From NCBI RefSeq assembly GCF_013340845.1, contig NZ_AP020335.1, positions 1,550,001 through 1,614,000 of the forward strand: a stretch of 64,000 bases of DNA. The letters are read 5' to 3'. A program made the translations under genes and the position numbers. Below, in pieces: positions 18,533 to 27,328 of the stretch (position 1 is its first letter; every line of letters begins with the position of its first letter). The notes under the pieces were generated by a model. It ran no database searches, was not told where the DNA came from, and was given only the letters and a program-made list of their open reading frames with translations. Source of the stretch: Hydrogenovibrio marinus (GTDB taxonomy: Bacteria > Pseudomonadota > Gammaproteobacteria > Thiomicrospirales > Thiomicrospiraceae).

Positions 18533-18865
18533 TTAAATCGGCATGTTCTTGATGTCTTTATAAGCTTCTACAAGTTTATTACGAACCTGTGTCATTGCTT
18601 GAAAAGACAAACTTGCCTTCTGTGCCTGAATCATGACTTCTGTCAAATCAACTTTATCACCGCGCTCAAAAGCATCTTTCAGCTCAGAAGCTTTATTTTG
18701 CTGTTCAGCTACCGCGTTCACAGATTGGGACAGAAGGTCGGCAAAATTTTCCGCACTCTTCATCCCCGTCGCTTGTTCAGCTGGCTGCGCAGATTTGGAT
18801 GCAGCTTCAGAAGCAAGTGCTCGCATTTGCATCATTAAGCTTTGCGTATCAATTGTTTGACTCAT
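18533..18865 (-). CDS. fliE: Flagellar hook-basal body complex protein FliE
   Basis: 110 aa from the ATG at 18865, chosen because it gives the family length (~104) and a purine-rich site lies upstream; an open frame extends 23 codons further but reads into the promoter region. The C-terminal ending [19 protein letters not shown] is the characteristic FliE terminus. FliE joins the MS ring to the rod. First gene of the fliEFGHIJK unit, 94 bp downstream of a sigma-54 promoter. Confidence 0.93.
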   Translation of the reverse strand: MSQTIDTQSLMMQMRALASEAASKSAQPAEQATGMKSAENFADLLSQSVNAVAEQQNKASELKDAFERGDKVDLTEVMIQAQKASLSFQAMTQVRNKLVEAYKDIKNMPI

Positions 18866-18958
18866 TCTTTCAACCACTCCAGTGTCTACAATCAGCGTAT
18901 TTAAGCATTCTATCTTAAATAAACTAACCGTCAATTTCTTTCAATTATGACACAATTC

Positions 18959-18974
18959 AGCAATTGACATGCCA
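18959..18974 (-). promoter_or_regulatory. Sigma-54 promoter of fliE operon
   Basis: Minus strand TGGCATGTCAATTGCT: GG at -24 and GC at -12 with exact 10-bp spacing, close to the RpoN consensus. It overlaps an inverted repeat TTGACA-N11-TGTCAA (18964-18986). FlrC is encoded immediately upstream and is the expected activator. Confidence 0.85.
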
Positions 18975-18999
18975 AAAAAGTGTCAAATTTCCGACTTCA

Positions 19000-19019
19000 A
19001 AAATCTGCCAGGTTGGGGG
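19000..19019 (+). repeat. Dispersed element, copy 2
   Basis: AAAATCTGCCAGGTTGGGGG on the plus strand, 19 bp beyond the flrC stop codon and just upstream of the fliE sigma-54 promoter. Identical over 20 bp to copy 1. Confidence 0.9.
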
Positions 19020-19037
19020 CTCCCGACAAATGTCGAA

Positions 19038-20423
19038 TTACATAACTTCTAAACCTTGTTCTTTGAATCTCGCCAATTTGTATCTAAGCGTTCTAGGACT
19101 GATATTCAAGGCCTCTGCCGTTTTTTGTCTATGGCCGTCGTTGGCTTTAAGCGTTTCTAAAATCAGCTGCACTTCTCGCTCTTTCAAATCCATAGACATA
19201 GGTTCTGATTCAAGCATATCATCCATTTCAGATGCTTCTTGCATAGAAACGGTTTTCGGAGCTTCCGAGGTTTCCTCTGGAGCAGCTGGGGCATACCGAG
19301 GAACATCATCCAACAAAATATCGTTTTCATGAATGGTATTACCAGACATCACAACCAAGGCGCGCTGAATAACATTATCCAACTCTCGAATATTACCCGG
19401 CCACGGATACTGTAACAGTGCTTTCATGGCAGGTGCTGACATCATGGGTTCAACACGACTATTACCACAGTGTCTTTGCAACAATCTTTCCGCAATCGCG
19501 GCAATATCCTTAGGTCGCTCTTTCAACGAAGGCAATTTAATTGGAAATACATTGAGTCGATAGAATAGGTCTTCACGGAAATCACCATTCATAATGGCTT
19601 TTTTCATATCAACATTTGTAGCGCTCAATACTCGGACATCCAAATCCACCGACTTCAACCCGCCAATACGCTCCACCTCCCTTTCTTGCAACACACGCAG
19701 TAGCTTGGCTTGCAGGTCAGCTTTCATCTCACCTATCTCATCAAGAAAAATGGTACCGCCCTGCGCTTGCTCGAACTTTCCAGGCATAGATTTTAAGGCT
19801 CCTGTGAAGGAGCCTTTTTCATAACCAAATAAAGTGGCTTCCAACATATTTTCAGGAATGGCTGCACAGTTAATCGCAATAAATGGTTGGTCTTTTCTTT
19901 TGGAATTATTATGAATAAAGCGTGCTAACACTTCTTTACCCGTACCACTTTCACCGGAAATCATGACACTGGCTTCACTGTCTGCAACCTTCTGCGCCAT
20001 CGCTTTAAGCTGAATCATCGCAGGATCGGCCGTTACAAAATCCTCTGTACTGGAAGCATCACGATAAAAGTAGGCTTTGGCTTTTTCCACAAGAATATCG
20101 GCTTCAAATGGCTTCAGGATGTAATCCACTGCACCGGCTTTCATTGCTTCTACTGCCTGCTCAACCGTGCCATACGCAGTCATCAAAACAATCGGTAAAT
20201 AGGGTTTGATTGCACGAATGCGTTTCATCAACTCGTAGCCATCCATAGAACCATCCATACGAATATCCGAGAACACCATAGCAATCTCATCATCCAAAGC
20301 GACTAGAGCATCTTGTGCAGAGCTCACCGCAACGACTTCAAATTTGTTCAACTCAAGCGTATCGACTAGAGCTTCTTGAAGTTTGCTGTCATCTTCGACA
20401 ATCAAAATCTTTGCAATCGTCAT
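19038..20423 (-). CDS. flrC: Sigma-54 dependent flagellar response regulator FlrC/FleR
   Basis: 461 aa. Receiver domain (1-120) with phospho-acceptor D53 in FSDIRMDG; AAA+ domain with Walker A GESGTGKE (157-164) and the sigma-54 contact loop as GSFTGA (204-209), a variant of GAFTGA; C-terminal Fis-type helix-turn-helix (RQKTAEALNISPRTLRYKL). Activates middle flagellar genes from -24/-12 promoters of the kind seen before fliE, flgB, flgF and flgI. Starts inside the end of flrB (ATGA overlap). Confidence 0.94.
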   Translation of the reverse strand: MTIAKILIVEDDSKLQEALVDTLELNKFEVVAVSSAQDALVALDDEIAMVFSDIRMDGSMDGYELMKRIRAIKPYLPIVLMTAYGTVEQAVEAMKAGAVDYILKPFEADILVEKAKAYFYRDASSTEDFVTADPAMIQLKAMAQKVADSEASVMISGESGTGKEVLARFIHNNSKRKDQPFIAINCAAIPENMLEATLFGYEKGSFTGALKSMPGKFEQAQGGTIFLDEIGEMKADLQAKLLRVLQEREVERIGGLKSVDLDVRVLSATNVDMKKAIMNGDFREDLFYRLNVFPIKLPSLKERPKDIAAIAERLLQRHCGNSRVEPMMSAPAMKALLQYPWPGNIRELDNVIQRALVVMSGNTIHENDILLDDVPRYAPAAPEETSEAPKTVSMQEASEMDDMLESEPMSMDLKEREVQLILETLKANDGHRQKTAEALNISPRTLRYKLARFKEQGLEVM

Positions 20424-21610
20424 GCAGCCTCCTTCGTTTGAATCAGTGGCAGTCTAATACCAAATGTCGCCCCTTTTCCCTGGACGGACATCACCCAAGC
20501 TTCGCCATCATGCGCTTCTGCCACCGCACGCACGACCGCCAAACCCAAACCGGTTCCCTGAGCACGACTTGTGTAAAAAGGTTCGAAAACCTTATTCAAT
20601 AAGGTTTCATCAATTCCCGGGCCACGATCTGAAATTCTAATATCCACCATTTCTCTTTGGCCCTCTGTGATTTTTCTAACATCCACTGTGATATACGCAT
20701 GCTTATGTACAACGTCTATCGCATTTATCACCAAGTTTTGTAATGCTGTCAAGAGCGCATCAGTATCGCCGACCACATAGAATTCTTCAGAAATCGTTTC
20801 ATAGCGTATTTCGCTTTCCGACTGCTCTACACGACTTTCTACGGCGTGCTTAACATTTTCAATTAATTCTGCAATCTGAATTTTTTTATCATGAACACGC
20901 CCACCTTTTGCATATTGCAACATGTCTTTTATCAGGTTTTCAAGGTGGTGTAAGCTTTTCAAAGACTTGTCGACAAACTTTTGTCGCTTGTCATCATCCA
21001 GCTCTTCGGAGCCTAGTTGCGAAACATAGAGCAATGCAGAAGCTAAAGGGGTTCTGATTTGGTGAGCAAGTGAAGCAGCCATTTCACCCATTGAGCTTAA
21101 ACGTTGATAACGACTGATATGCTGTTGTAAATTGCGCGCATCAGTCACATCTTGTATCAACAAAATCTTTCCAACTGGCTGAGAAGATTCTCTTTCCGTT
21201 TCCGAAAAGGTCAATACAGACTCTGAAAGCTGGTAGGCCATCCGATTGTGAGTTAACAATGTCCCCGCATCGTCTTGCATCAAAAATGCATTTCTCACCA
21301 CAACATCCCATTGACGACCAATGGCATCTCGCCCAAGAATAGCGATAGCAGCAGGATTAAGGTCAATAATTTTTTGATCTAAATCCAGAACAATAACGCC
21401 CGCCGGCAAAAGGTTCAGGAGCTGCTCAAGACGCTCGCCGACTTTTTGTTTCTCTCTGTCACTCTCAGCTAGTTTTGTCTGAAGATCTTCAACCTGATTC
21501 TGTAAAGATTCATAGGCTTGCGTCAATTGCGAAGACGTTTGATTGAACAGCTCAAAGGCTGCTTCCAATTCGGCTAACCGTTTTTGTTCGAGTTCTGTAT
21601 TTTCAGACAC
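20420..21610 (-). CDS. flrB: Flagellar sensor histidine kinase FlrB/FleS
   Basis: 396 aa, soluble: no membrane helices. N-terminal coiled coil (~10-62), PAS domain (~63-160), HisKA with phosphorylated H183 in SLAHQIRTPL, and a HATPase_c domain with NLVINAIDVV, SDRGPGID and GTGLGLAVV boxes. Expected to phosphorylate FlrC in response to basal-body completion. Second gene of flrABC. Confidence 0.93.
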   Translation of the reverse strand: MSENTELEQKRLAELEAAFELFNQTSSQLTQAYESLQNQVEDLQTKLAESDREKQKVGERLEQLLNLLPAGVIVLDLDQKIIDLNPAAIAILGRDAIGRQWDVVVRNAFLMQDDAGTLLTHNRMAYQLSESVLTFSETERESSQPVGKILLIQDVTDARNLQQHISRYQRLSSMGEMAASLAHQIRTPLASALLYVSQLGSEELDDDKRQKFVDKSLKSLHHLENLIKDMLQYAKGGRVHDKKIQIAELIENVKHAVESRVEQSESEIRYETISEEFYVVGDTDALLTALQNLVINAIDVVHKHAYITVDVRKITEGQREMVDIRISDRGPGIDETLLNKVFEPFYTSRAQGTGLGLAVVRAVAEAHDGEAWVMSVQGKGATFGIRLPLIQTKEAA

Positions 21611-21625
21611 ACACGACTCTTAAGT

Positions 21626-22732
21626 TTAAAGGTTAAATTTGCGAATTTTTTCAACCAACGTTGTTCTGTTGGTCTGTAAGAGTTTCGCTGCCTGCGAAAC
21701 ATTCCCATCTGTTTGTGCCAAAGCTCTCTGAATTAGCTGAACTTCCATTTCAACCAAATATGACTTCAAGTCCAAACCGGACTCTAAGTCAGGAATACGA
21801 CCTAACCCACTCTCATAAACAACAGCCCCTTCTACACCGGGCAATTCTTCACTGTTACTCACTTCAGGAACATCAGTTTTTGATTCATCATCAGCGACTA
21901 ACGCTTTATTCGAGGTAATTAATGAAGTATCACTCACCTTAATGAGAGAAGCATTTTCTTTTAGCTCAACTTGGTACTTTTCAGGAAGGTCATCATAGTC
22001 GACAGTGAGACCAGGAAATAGGATAGACAATCTTTCTGCAAGATTACCAAGCTCACGTACATTTCCAGGCCAAGAATAATTTTGCAAAGCAATCATTGCC
22101 CTTTCGGAAATGAGTGGTATCTCTCGGCTCATCCCTTTGATTTTTTGAAACATGAACTCGAACAAATCTGGAATATCTTCTGGGCGTTCTCTTAGAGCCG
22201 GCATTTCGATAGGGAAAACGTTTAAGCGATAAAACAAATCTTCCCTAAACTTGCCTTCAGAAATATTGTCTTCCAAATTTCTGTGTGTCGCTGCAATAAC
22301 GCGTACATCGCACTCTAAGCTTCGCGTACCGCCCACACGCTCATAAATACGTTCTTGCAACACTCGCAACAGTTTGACCTGCATCGGCAAAGGCATGTCA
22401 CCAATCTCATCCAGGAAAATCGTGCCTTTCTCAGCCATTTCAAAACGCCCTTTTCGAGCAGTAATCGCGCCGGTAAACGCACCTTTTTCATGACCGAACA
22501 ACTCGGACTCTAGGAGTTCGCCTGGGATAGCGCCGCAATTGATAGGGACAAATGGCTTATCTGACCGAGCTGAAACCGTATGCAACGATTGTGCGACGAC
22601 TTCTTTACCTGTGCCTGATTCACCAAGAATAAGAACTGTGGCATCTGTTTTCGCCACTTGAAGAATGAGTTTTTTGACTTTCTGCATGGCTGGCCCGTTG
22701 CCAACCAAAGAGGTTAAAAGTTCTTGAGACAT
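21626..22732 (-). CDS. flrA: FlrA/FleQ-like flagellar master regulator lacking the N-terminal domain
   Basis: 368 aa against ~480-490 for FleQ/FlrA. It starts directly at the AAA+ domain ([19 protein letters not shown]), Walker A GESGTGKE 37-44, GAFTGA at 84-89, and ends with the FleQ-like DNA-binding helix [20 protein letters not shown]. Only 111 bp separate it from fliT, so no room exists for the missing FleQ N-terminal domain. In relatives FlrA sits at the top of the cascade and, as FleQ, binds c-di-GMP. A sigma-70 promoter lies 33 bp upstream, consistent with a class I gene. Confidence 0.85.
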   Translation of the reverse strand: MSQELLTSLVGNGPAMQKVKKLILQVAKTDATVLILGESGTGKEVVAQSLHTVSARSDKPFVPINCGAIPGELLESELFGHEKGAFTGAITARKGRFEMAEKGTIFLDEIGDMPLPMQVKLLRVLQERIYERVGGTRSLECDVRVIAATHRNLEDNISEGKFREDLFYRLNVFPIEMPALRERPEDIPDLFEFMFQKIKGMSREIPLISERAMIALQNYSWPGNVRELGNLAERLSILFPGLTVDYDDLPEKYQVELKENASLIKVSDTSLITSNKALVADDESKTDVPEVSNSEELPGVEGAVVYESGLGRIPDLESGLDLKSYLVEMEVQLIQRALAQTDGNVSQAAKLLQTNRTTLVEKIRKFNL

Positions 22733-22764
22733 CTAGTCGCCGTTCCGTTTTCGACATTTCCTAC

Positions 22765-22793
22765 TTTATAGCGGTTTTTCAGCGGGATGTCAA
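22765..22793 (-). promoter_or_regulatory. Sigma-70 promoter of flrABC
   Basis: Minus strand TTGACA, 17-bp spacer, TATAAA, 33 bp before the flrA ATG. A consensus -35 and optimal spacing make this the strongest housekeeping-type promoter seen in the window. Confidence 0.8.
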
Positions 22794-22843
22794 AAATTTG
22801 GCACGATTTTTAAATTAAAAGAATGATCTTAGAAGTTTTAGGG

Positions 22844-23140
22844 TTATTTTAAGTAGCTATTCATTGCTTTCTGTTGCTGAATAACTCGTGAGAAATTATT
22901 TTCAATTTCAGACATACGGCTCTTGATAAGCCCTTGAATTTTATCGACATCTGCTATCAACTCCACCAAAATGCTTGCTAAAGCTTCAGCATCTTCTTGC
23001 GGAGTGATACCAACGAAACACTTGCCGATTTCATCTTCCCAAACAGGGTGAAGCTCAATGAACTCTTCCCATTCTTGATTTTCGGCATGCATAAGCATCA
23101 ATTTTGAATGATGCAGGCACTGTACAACTTGATTATCCAC
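22844..23140 (-). CDS. fliT: FliT-like flagellar chaperone
   Basis: 98 aa, acidic and all-helical, overlapping the 3' end of fliS by 8 bp. Size, helical content and position right after fliS match FliT, the FliD chaperone and export factor, but sequence in this family is poorly conserved and there is no diagnostic motif. The last ~30 residues (IENNFSRVIQQQKAMNSYL) would form the terminal helix. Confidence 0.65.
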   Translation of the reverse strand: MDNQVVQCLHHSKLMLMHAENQEWEEFIELHPVWEDEIGKCFVGITPQEDAEALASILVELIADVDKIQGLIKSRMSEIENNFSRVIQQQKAMNSYLK

Positions 23141-23585
23141 GTCCAGCCTTCATTTTTTTAAGGTTACCCAACTGATCTTTAGTCGCAGACTTCATGTTGT
23201 CAGGCATCAAGTTCCAGCTATCACGCAAATTGCGAATCAAATCCATCACATCTGCTAGGGCTTCCAAATCGTTTTTAAAACTGACATGCAATAGTTTTTG
23301 GTTGATATAGCCATAAAGCTCCGCATAGTTGTTAGCAACCTCTCCACCGTTTTCCATATCCAACCCGCTACGCAATGTACCGATGATCAGAATGGCACGA
23401 TTTAGATTGTGCGCTTTGGCTTCATAATCTTTACGCTCTACGGCACCTTTAGCATTCGCCATGGTCTCAAGCGCACCATCATACAACATTGAAACCAGCT
23501 TATGAGGAGACGCATTCTCTAAACCCGTTTCCAATGAAGTTTGTTGGTATTGGTTTAGGAATTTCTGTTTCATCAATGGATTCAT
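23133..23585 (-). CDS. fliS: Flagellin chaperone FliS
   Basis: 150 aa. Conserved ASPHKLVSMLYDGALETM and LNRAILIIGTLRSGLDME identify FliS, which binds the flagellin C-terminus in the cytoplasm and delivers it to the export gate. An in-frame ATG four codons in (MKQKFLNQY) is an alternative start. Lies 36 bp after fliD. Confidence 0.95.
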   Translation of the reverse strand: MNPLMKQKFLNQYQQTSLETGLENASPHKLVSMLYDGALETMANAKGAVERKDYEAKAHNLNRAILIIGTLRSGLDMENGGEVANNYAELYGYINQKLLHVSFKNDLEALADVMDLIRNLRDSWNLMPDNMKSATKDQLGNLKKMKAGRG

Positions 23586-23621
23586 AATACTTCCCTTGGT
23601 TTACTTCTGGCTATTGATTTA

Positions 23622-25673
23622 TTATTTTCCAGTACTGCTGCTTAAAATGCCCGCTAAAGAGCTTGATAAAGACTGTCTGGTGCTATCCATTTGGTTCAAC
23701 AATGTTTGCAAAGCACCAAACTGAGCTTGGTAACGCGCCAATATTTTGTTGTAGCGGTCATCGACTTTTGTTTGCTCTTCTTTCACCCTGTCAAGTTTGT
23801 CTTGAATATTCGATAAACGAGTTCCAATCAGACCCGTTGAAGTATCATTCAACCCTGAAAACAATTTTGTTAGTTTATCTGCATAACCACGGTTAAACGT
23901 AATGGTTCCACGAGCACCTGTTTGTGTACCGTCAACATTAAACTCTAAGCCTTTTGGAGAACCGGCCAAGATACTGTTAATTGTGACATCTTGCCCTTTC
24001 CCTATAAAAGTATAGAAGCTACCGTTTTGATCAAGCGACCCTTGAACATCTTGACCTGTCACCTGTGCAGTCACAGCTAAACCAGTTACACCAGATGTCA
24101 ACAGTGTTCCACTATCCAACGACAAGGTAGATGCAGAACCATACTTATTCGTATTAATCGTGAATGCTTGAGTAGTCGTATCGTACTGAACGGACACACT
24201 ACTACCACCGGCCTTAATCGCGCTATCATTATTAATTGCACTCGTGATCGCTGTTGCCAAATCATTTGGCGTATAGGTTCCTGCTGCAAGCGTTAATGTC
24301 GAAGAACTGGTTCCATCCACACTGACTTGCAAAGTGTTGTTTGTGTTGTCGATAGTGATATTACCGCCACCAGTCGCGCCGCCGGTAATAGAAGCCTGTG
24401 CCGCAGCAACGTTTACGGTCAGGTTATAAGTACCTTCAACCGTATCCGTCGTTGACCCTTTGTAAGTCACCAAGCTGTCGGTCGCTGTGGCATTTGCAGC
24501 AAACAATTTTCCAACCGCATCCGGGCTAGTTGCCAACGCATTAGATAACATGGTTTTATCTAGACTTAATGTCCCATCCAAGTTAGATGTAATACCGATA
24601 TCAGCAAATGACTGGATAGCACCCGTAAGCCCTGGAATAGACTCAATCATTGATTGACGAATTTGGTTTTTAATTTCTCTTAATGCTGGGTCACCTTTCA
24701 ACGCACCTGTTTGATCTCCCTGTACAGGGTTACCACTCGCATCTGTTGGTGGCTTGTCATAAGATCCTAGCGTTTTAAAGATATTGTCTAATGAGTTATA
24801 TAGGTCAACAAAATCCGAAATGCTTTGATCTAACTTACTGGTATCTGAAGAAATCTGTAATGTTTTTGTTTGCCCTAGCGCTGAACCCTTCAAGTTCAAA
24901 GTCACGCCATCAATGATGCCTGAAACATTATTGGAAGCGCTATTAATGCTCAAGCCATTCAAGACAAAAGTAGCATCTTGTGCCGCTACGGTTTGATTCA
25001 TATTGGCATTGATTAATTGTGATAGACCACTTGTATCAGTGTTATTACCATCAGAATCTGTTACTGAAACAGTGAACTGATTGCTCGCCCCTGTATTGGC
25101 CGATGAAAATACAAGCTTGTACCCTGTTCCAACATTAATTACGGAAGCTGTCACACCAATACCTGCAGCATTAACAGCGTCTCTAATGCCTGTCAAAGTA
25201 TCATTCGTTGGGTCAATTGTCAGGTTGGTTGTCGTGCCGTTTGCAGTTATAGACAGAGTCCCTTGGCCAATCGCCGTCGCGGCTGAAGAATAAGCTGTTT
25301 GGGTTGCTATCGTTTGAGCAGTTGCAAGGTTTTGAACCTCAACCTGATAAGTTGCATTTGCAGGCGTACCTGTTACCGTCGCATCAATAACACTGGCGTC
25401 AGAGGACGTAATGGTTTTTTGCTGAAAATTTGAAAAGTCCGTTAGCGTTGAAATCTGCGAAGAAAAGCCTTCAAGCGCTTGCTTTAAAGTGTCAAAGCCG
25501 TTTTGAAGTGTTGTGTATTTGGTGTTTTGAGCATCCAGGTTCGCTCTTTGTGCTGCTACAGATGCTGTCGCTAATGTTTTCGTTATGGTTGTAACGTCAA
25601 ACTTATTAGCTCCCAAAGAGTTTAATATGCTAGCACCAATTTCACTATTCGTTGGTGTTGTTGATGTGGTCAT
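23622..25673 (-). CDS. fliD: Flagellar filament cap protein FliD
   Basis: 683 aa, large for the family (E. coli 468). N-terminal FliD_N begins around residue 16 (LGANKFDVTTITKTLA); a hook-IN type repeat region lies at ~115-180 and again at ~430-520 (TYTPNDLATAITSAIN), which accounts for the extra length; C-terminal coiled coil SNIQDKLDRVKEEQTKVDDR folds back in the cap. FliD caps the filament for flagellin folding. Own sigma-28 promoter upstream. Confidence 0.94.
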   Translation of the reverse strand: MTTSTTPTNSEIGASILNSLGANKFDVTTITKTLATASVAAQRANLDAQNTKYTTLQNGFDTLKQALEGFSSQISTLTDFSNFQQKTITSSDASVIDATVTGTPANATYQVEVQNLATAQTIATQTAYSSAATAIGQGTLSITANGTTTNLTIDPTNDTLTGIRDAVNAAGIGVTASVINVGTGYKLVFSSANTGASNQFTVSVTDSDGNNTDTSGLSQLINANMNQTVAAQDATFVLNGLSINSASNNVSGIIDGVTLNLKGSALGQTKTLQISSDTSKLDQSISDFVDLYNSLDNIFKTLGSYDKPPTDASGNPVQGDQTGALKGDPALREIKNQIRQSMIESIPGLTGAIQSFADIGITSNLDGTLSLDKTMLSNALATSPDAVGKLFAANATATDSLVTYKGSTTDTVEGTYNLTVNVAAAQASITGGATGGGNITIDNTNNTLQVSVDGTSSSTLTLAAGTYTPNDLATAITSAINNDSAIKAGGSSVSVQYDTTTQAFTINTNKYGSASTLSLDSGTLLTSGVTGLAVTAQVTGQDVQGSLDQNGSFYTFIGKGQDVTINSILAGSPKGLEFNVDGTQTGARGTITFNRGYADKLTKLFSGLNDTSTGLIGTRLSNIQDKLDRVKEEQTKVDDRYNKILARYQAQFGALQTLLNQMDSTRQSLSSSLAGILSSSTGK

Positions 25674-25754
25674 AACTTTTCTCCAGTCTCAAGGCGTGCA
25701 AGTTTTAATAACTTAACCGAGCTGCTCGTTGTTTTATTATAGCTCTTGATGACT

Positions 25755-25781
25755 AAATCGGCCAACTGAGCAATAACTTTA
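25755..25781 (-). promoter_or_regulatory. Sigma-28 (FliA) promoter of fliD
   Basis: Minus strand TAAAGTTA, 11-bp spacer, GCCGATTT; both boxes are close to TAAAGTTT / GCCGATAA with exact spacing. 82 bp before the fliD ATG. Confidence 0.85.
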
Positions 25782-25857
25782 AACATAGAAGAAGACTTTT
25801 CAATATTTATTCATGGTTAGAGAAAAGCTTCTAAACAAATTATGCGCCAACTTAAAC

Positions 25858-25884
25858 AAAAAAGCCCCTATCTGGGGCTTTTTT
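25858..25884. terminator. Terminator of flagellin A
   Basis: Stem AAAAAAGCCCC / GGGGCTTTTTT with TATCT loop, 6 bp after the flagellin A stop; a T-run follows on both strands. Confidence 0.92.
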
Positions 25885-25890
25885 GTTTTG

Positions 25891-26706
25891 TTATTTCAAC
25901 AGACCTAGAACGTTTTGTTGCGATTGGTTCGCTTGAGACAACATGCTCATACCTGCTTGTTGTAGGATCTGAGTTCTTGCTAAGTTCGCACTTTCAGTCG
26001 CAAAGTCTGCATCTTCAATTCGGCTTCTTGCCGCCATGATGTTTTCGTTTACGTTCTTCAAGTTCGATACGGTGTAGTCCAAACGGTTTTGTACCGCACC
26101 GTACTTAGCACGTGTCTTCGCAATCGATACCAACGCACCATCAACCTGTGACATTACACCAAGTGCAGATGCCGCTGTTTGAATAGTACCTGTTACACCT
26201 AATGCAGAAGCTGCTACACGCTTCAATGAGATTTTGATGGTGTTTTGTGAGGCTGTTTCCCAACCGGCTTGGATAGAAACAGTTTTACTAGATGCCATCA
26301 ACTTAACACCGTTAAATTTGGTGGTTGAAGCAATACGCCCCATCTCGATTCTCAACTGAGAAACTTCAATGTTCATTTGTGAACGCTGAGCCGAGCTGTA
26401 GGTGGCGTTGGTTGCCTGAACCGCTAGCTCACGAACACGGTAAAGCATGTTTACCACTTCTTCCGCAGCACCATCTACAGTTTGCACCAATGAGATACCA
26501 TCATTTGCATTACGGATAGCCATTGTGGTACCACGAACTTGTGATGTCATAGACATTACAACCGCTTTACCTGCCGCGTCATCCGCTGTTTTGTTGATTC
26601 TTAGACCGGAAGTCAAACGCTCCATAGAGGTTGACATTTCTTTTTGAGATCTGTCTAACAGACGTACTGCATTTTCAGATGCAATATTAGTATTAATCAC
26701 TAACAT
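25891..26706 (-). CDS. fliC: Flagellin A (proximal copy of an identical pair)
   Basis: 271 aa from the ATG at 26706, which has AAGGAG upstream. Conserved D0/D1 ends (INTNIASENAVRLLDRS; ARTQILQQAGMSMLSQANQ) with only a short bridge, so the variable surface domains D2/D3 are absent. Such short flagellins still polymerise into filaments. The coding DNA is base-for-base identical to the gene at 27329. Followed directly by a strong terminator; preceded by a sigma-28 promoter. Confidence 0.97.
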   Translation of the reverse strand: MLVINTNIASENAVRLLDRSQKEMSTSMERLTSGLRINKTADDAAGKAVVMSMTSQVRGTTMAIRNANDGISLVQTVDGAAEEVVNMLYRVRELAVQATNATYSSAQRSQMNIEVSQLRIEMGRIASTTKFNGVKLMASSKTVSIQAGWETASQNTIKISLKRVAASALGVTGTIQTAASALGVMSQVDGALVSIAKTRAKYGAVQNRLDYTVSNLKNVNENIMAARSRIEDADFATESANLARTQILQQAGMSMLSQANQSQQNVLGLLK

Positions 26707-26786
26707 GGTGATTCTCCTTGTGTGTGTTGTGTGTGTGTATCTTTTTATATATTTATGTGAGGCATTCTTTGCTGCCTTCAACTTAT

Positions 26787-26813
26787 TTATCGGCAGTAAA
26801 ACAAATGCTTTAG
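26787..26813 (-). promoter_or_regulatory. Sigma-28 promoter of flagellin A
   Basis: Minus strand CTAAAG box, 11-bp spacer counted from CTAAAGCA, and a perfect GCCGATAA. About 80 bp before the ATG. Confidence 0.85.
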
Positions 26814-26929
26814 TTTTTTTACTAAAAAAAATCTATATTTTTTTCAACGACTTAGAAAAATCAATGAAAAATAATGCTTTGATCACACTGAATTAGATAT
26901 GAAAAACAATGAGCATGGACGTACATGGC

Positions 26930-26949
26930 AAAATCTGCCAGGTTGGGGA
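26930..26949 (+). repeat. Dispersed element, copy 3
   Basis: AAAATCTGCCAGGTTGGGGA. Lies between the terminator of flagellin B and the flagellin A promoter; part of the 1.14-kb duplication, so copies 3 and 4 are not independent. Confidence 0.9.
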
Positions 26950-26983
26950 AACGGAGGTCGTTTGGAAAAGCTAAAAGCGGGAA

Positions 26984-27020
26984 TAAAAAAAACGGCAAGC
27001 CATTTCTGGACAATGCCGTT
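26984..27020 (-). terminator. Terminator downstream of flagellin B
   Basis: On the minus strand AACGGCA, 16-nt loop, TGCCGTT followed by a run of T. It lies ~310 bp past the flagellin B stop, implying a long 3' untranslated region. Confidence 0.8.
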
Positions 27021-27261
27021 AACACACAAGGAAAACTCCTAAGCTAATATGATATAACTTTCGTTAGTTTTTATAAAGCTCTTAATCAGGGTCAACCCTT
27101 GAATTTTTACTCAATACTTCAATGCAACAATGCATCAGCTTTTTCAATCACCAGTATTGATGTATCAAATCTCGTCAGTGTTGGTTCGAAATCGGATACA
27201 TAAAAACTGGTTGAATACAGGTAGTTTCCTTATCTCCGCAAAGTAAGTTGCGAACCTGTCC

Positions 27262-27299
27262 TTACTCTGGAGTTTACCTGTAAGGTATTTCCAGAGTAA
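27262..27299. other. Nested hairpin after flagellin B
   Basis: TTACTCTGG (27262-27270) pairs with CCAGAGTAA (27291-27299); inside it TACC pairs with GGTA around a TGTAA loop. It lies ~30 bp beyond the flagellin B stop and has no T-run, so it may be a 3'-end stabiliser or weak terminator. Confidence 0.55.
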
Positions 27300-27328
27300 A
27301 AACAAACTCGTATCAATCTAATACCTGA

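Larger units (their letters stand above)
26707..27328. other. 622-bp region between flagellins A and B
   Basis: From the flagellin A start outward: a ribosome site, a GT/CA dinucleotide tract (26719-26739), the sigma-28 promoter, an A/T-rich stretch, dispersed element copy 3, and the terminator of flagellin B. Bases 26707-27031 duplicate 28145-28466. Bases 27032-27328 are unique, hold a branched hairpin (27262-27299) and show no convincing gene. Confidence 0.8.

Noticed and set aside
22803-22818. TTTGGCACGA on the plus strand before flrA, resembling a sigma-54 -24 box
   Set aside because: No GC at the required distance for -12, and it faces away from flrA.
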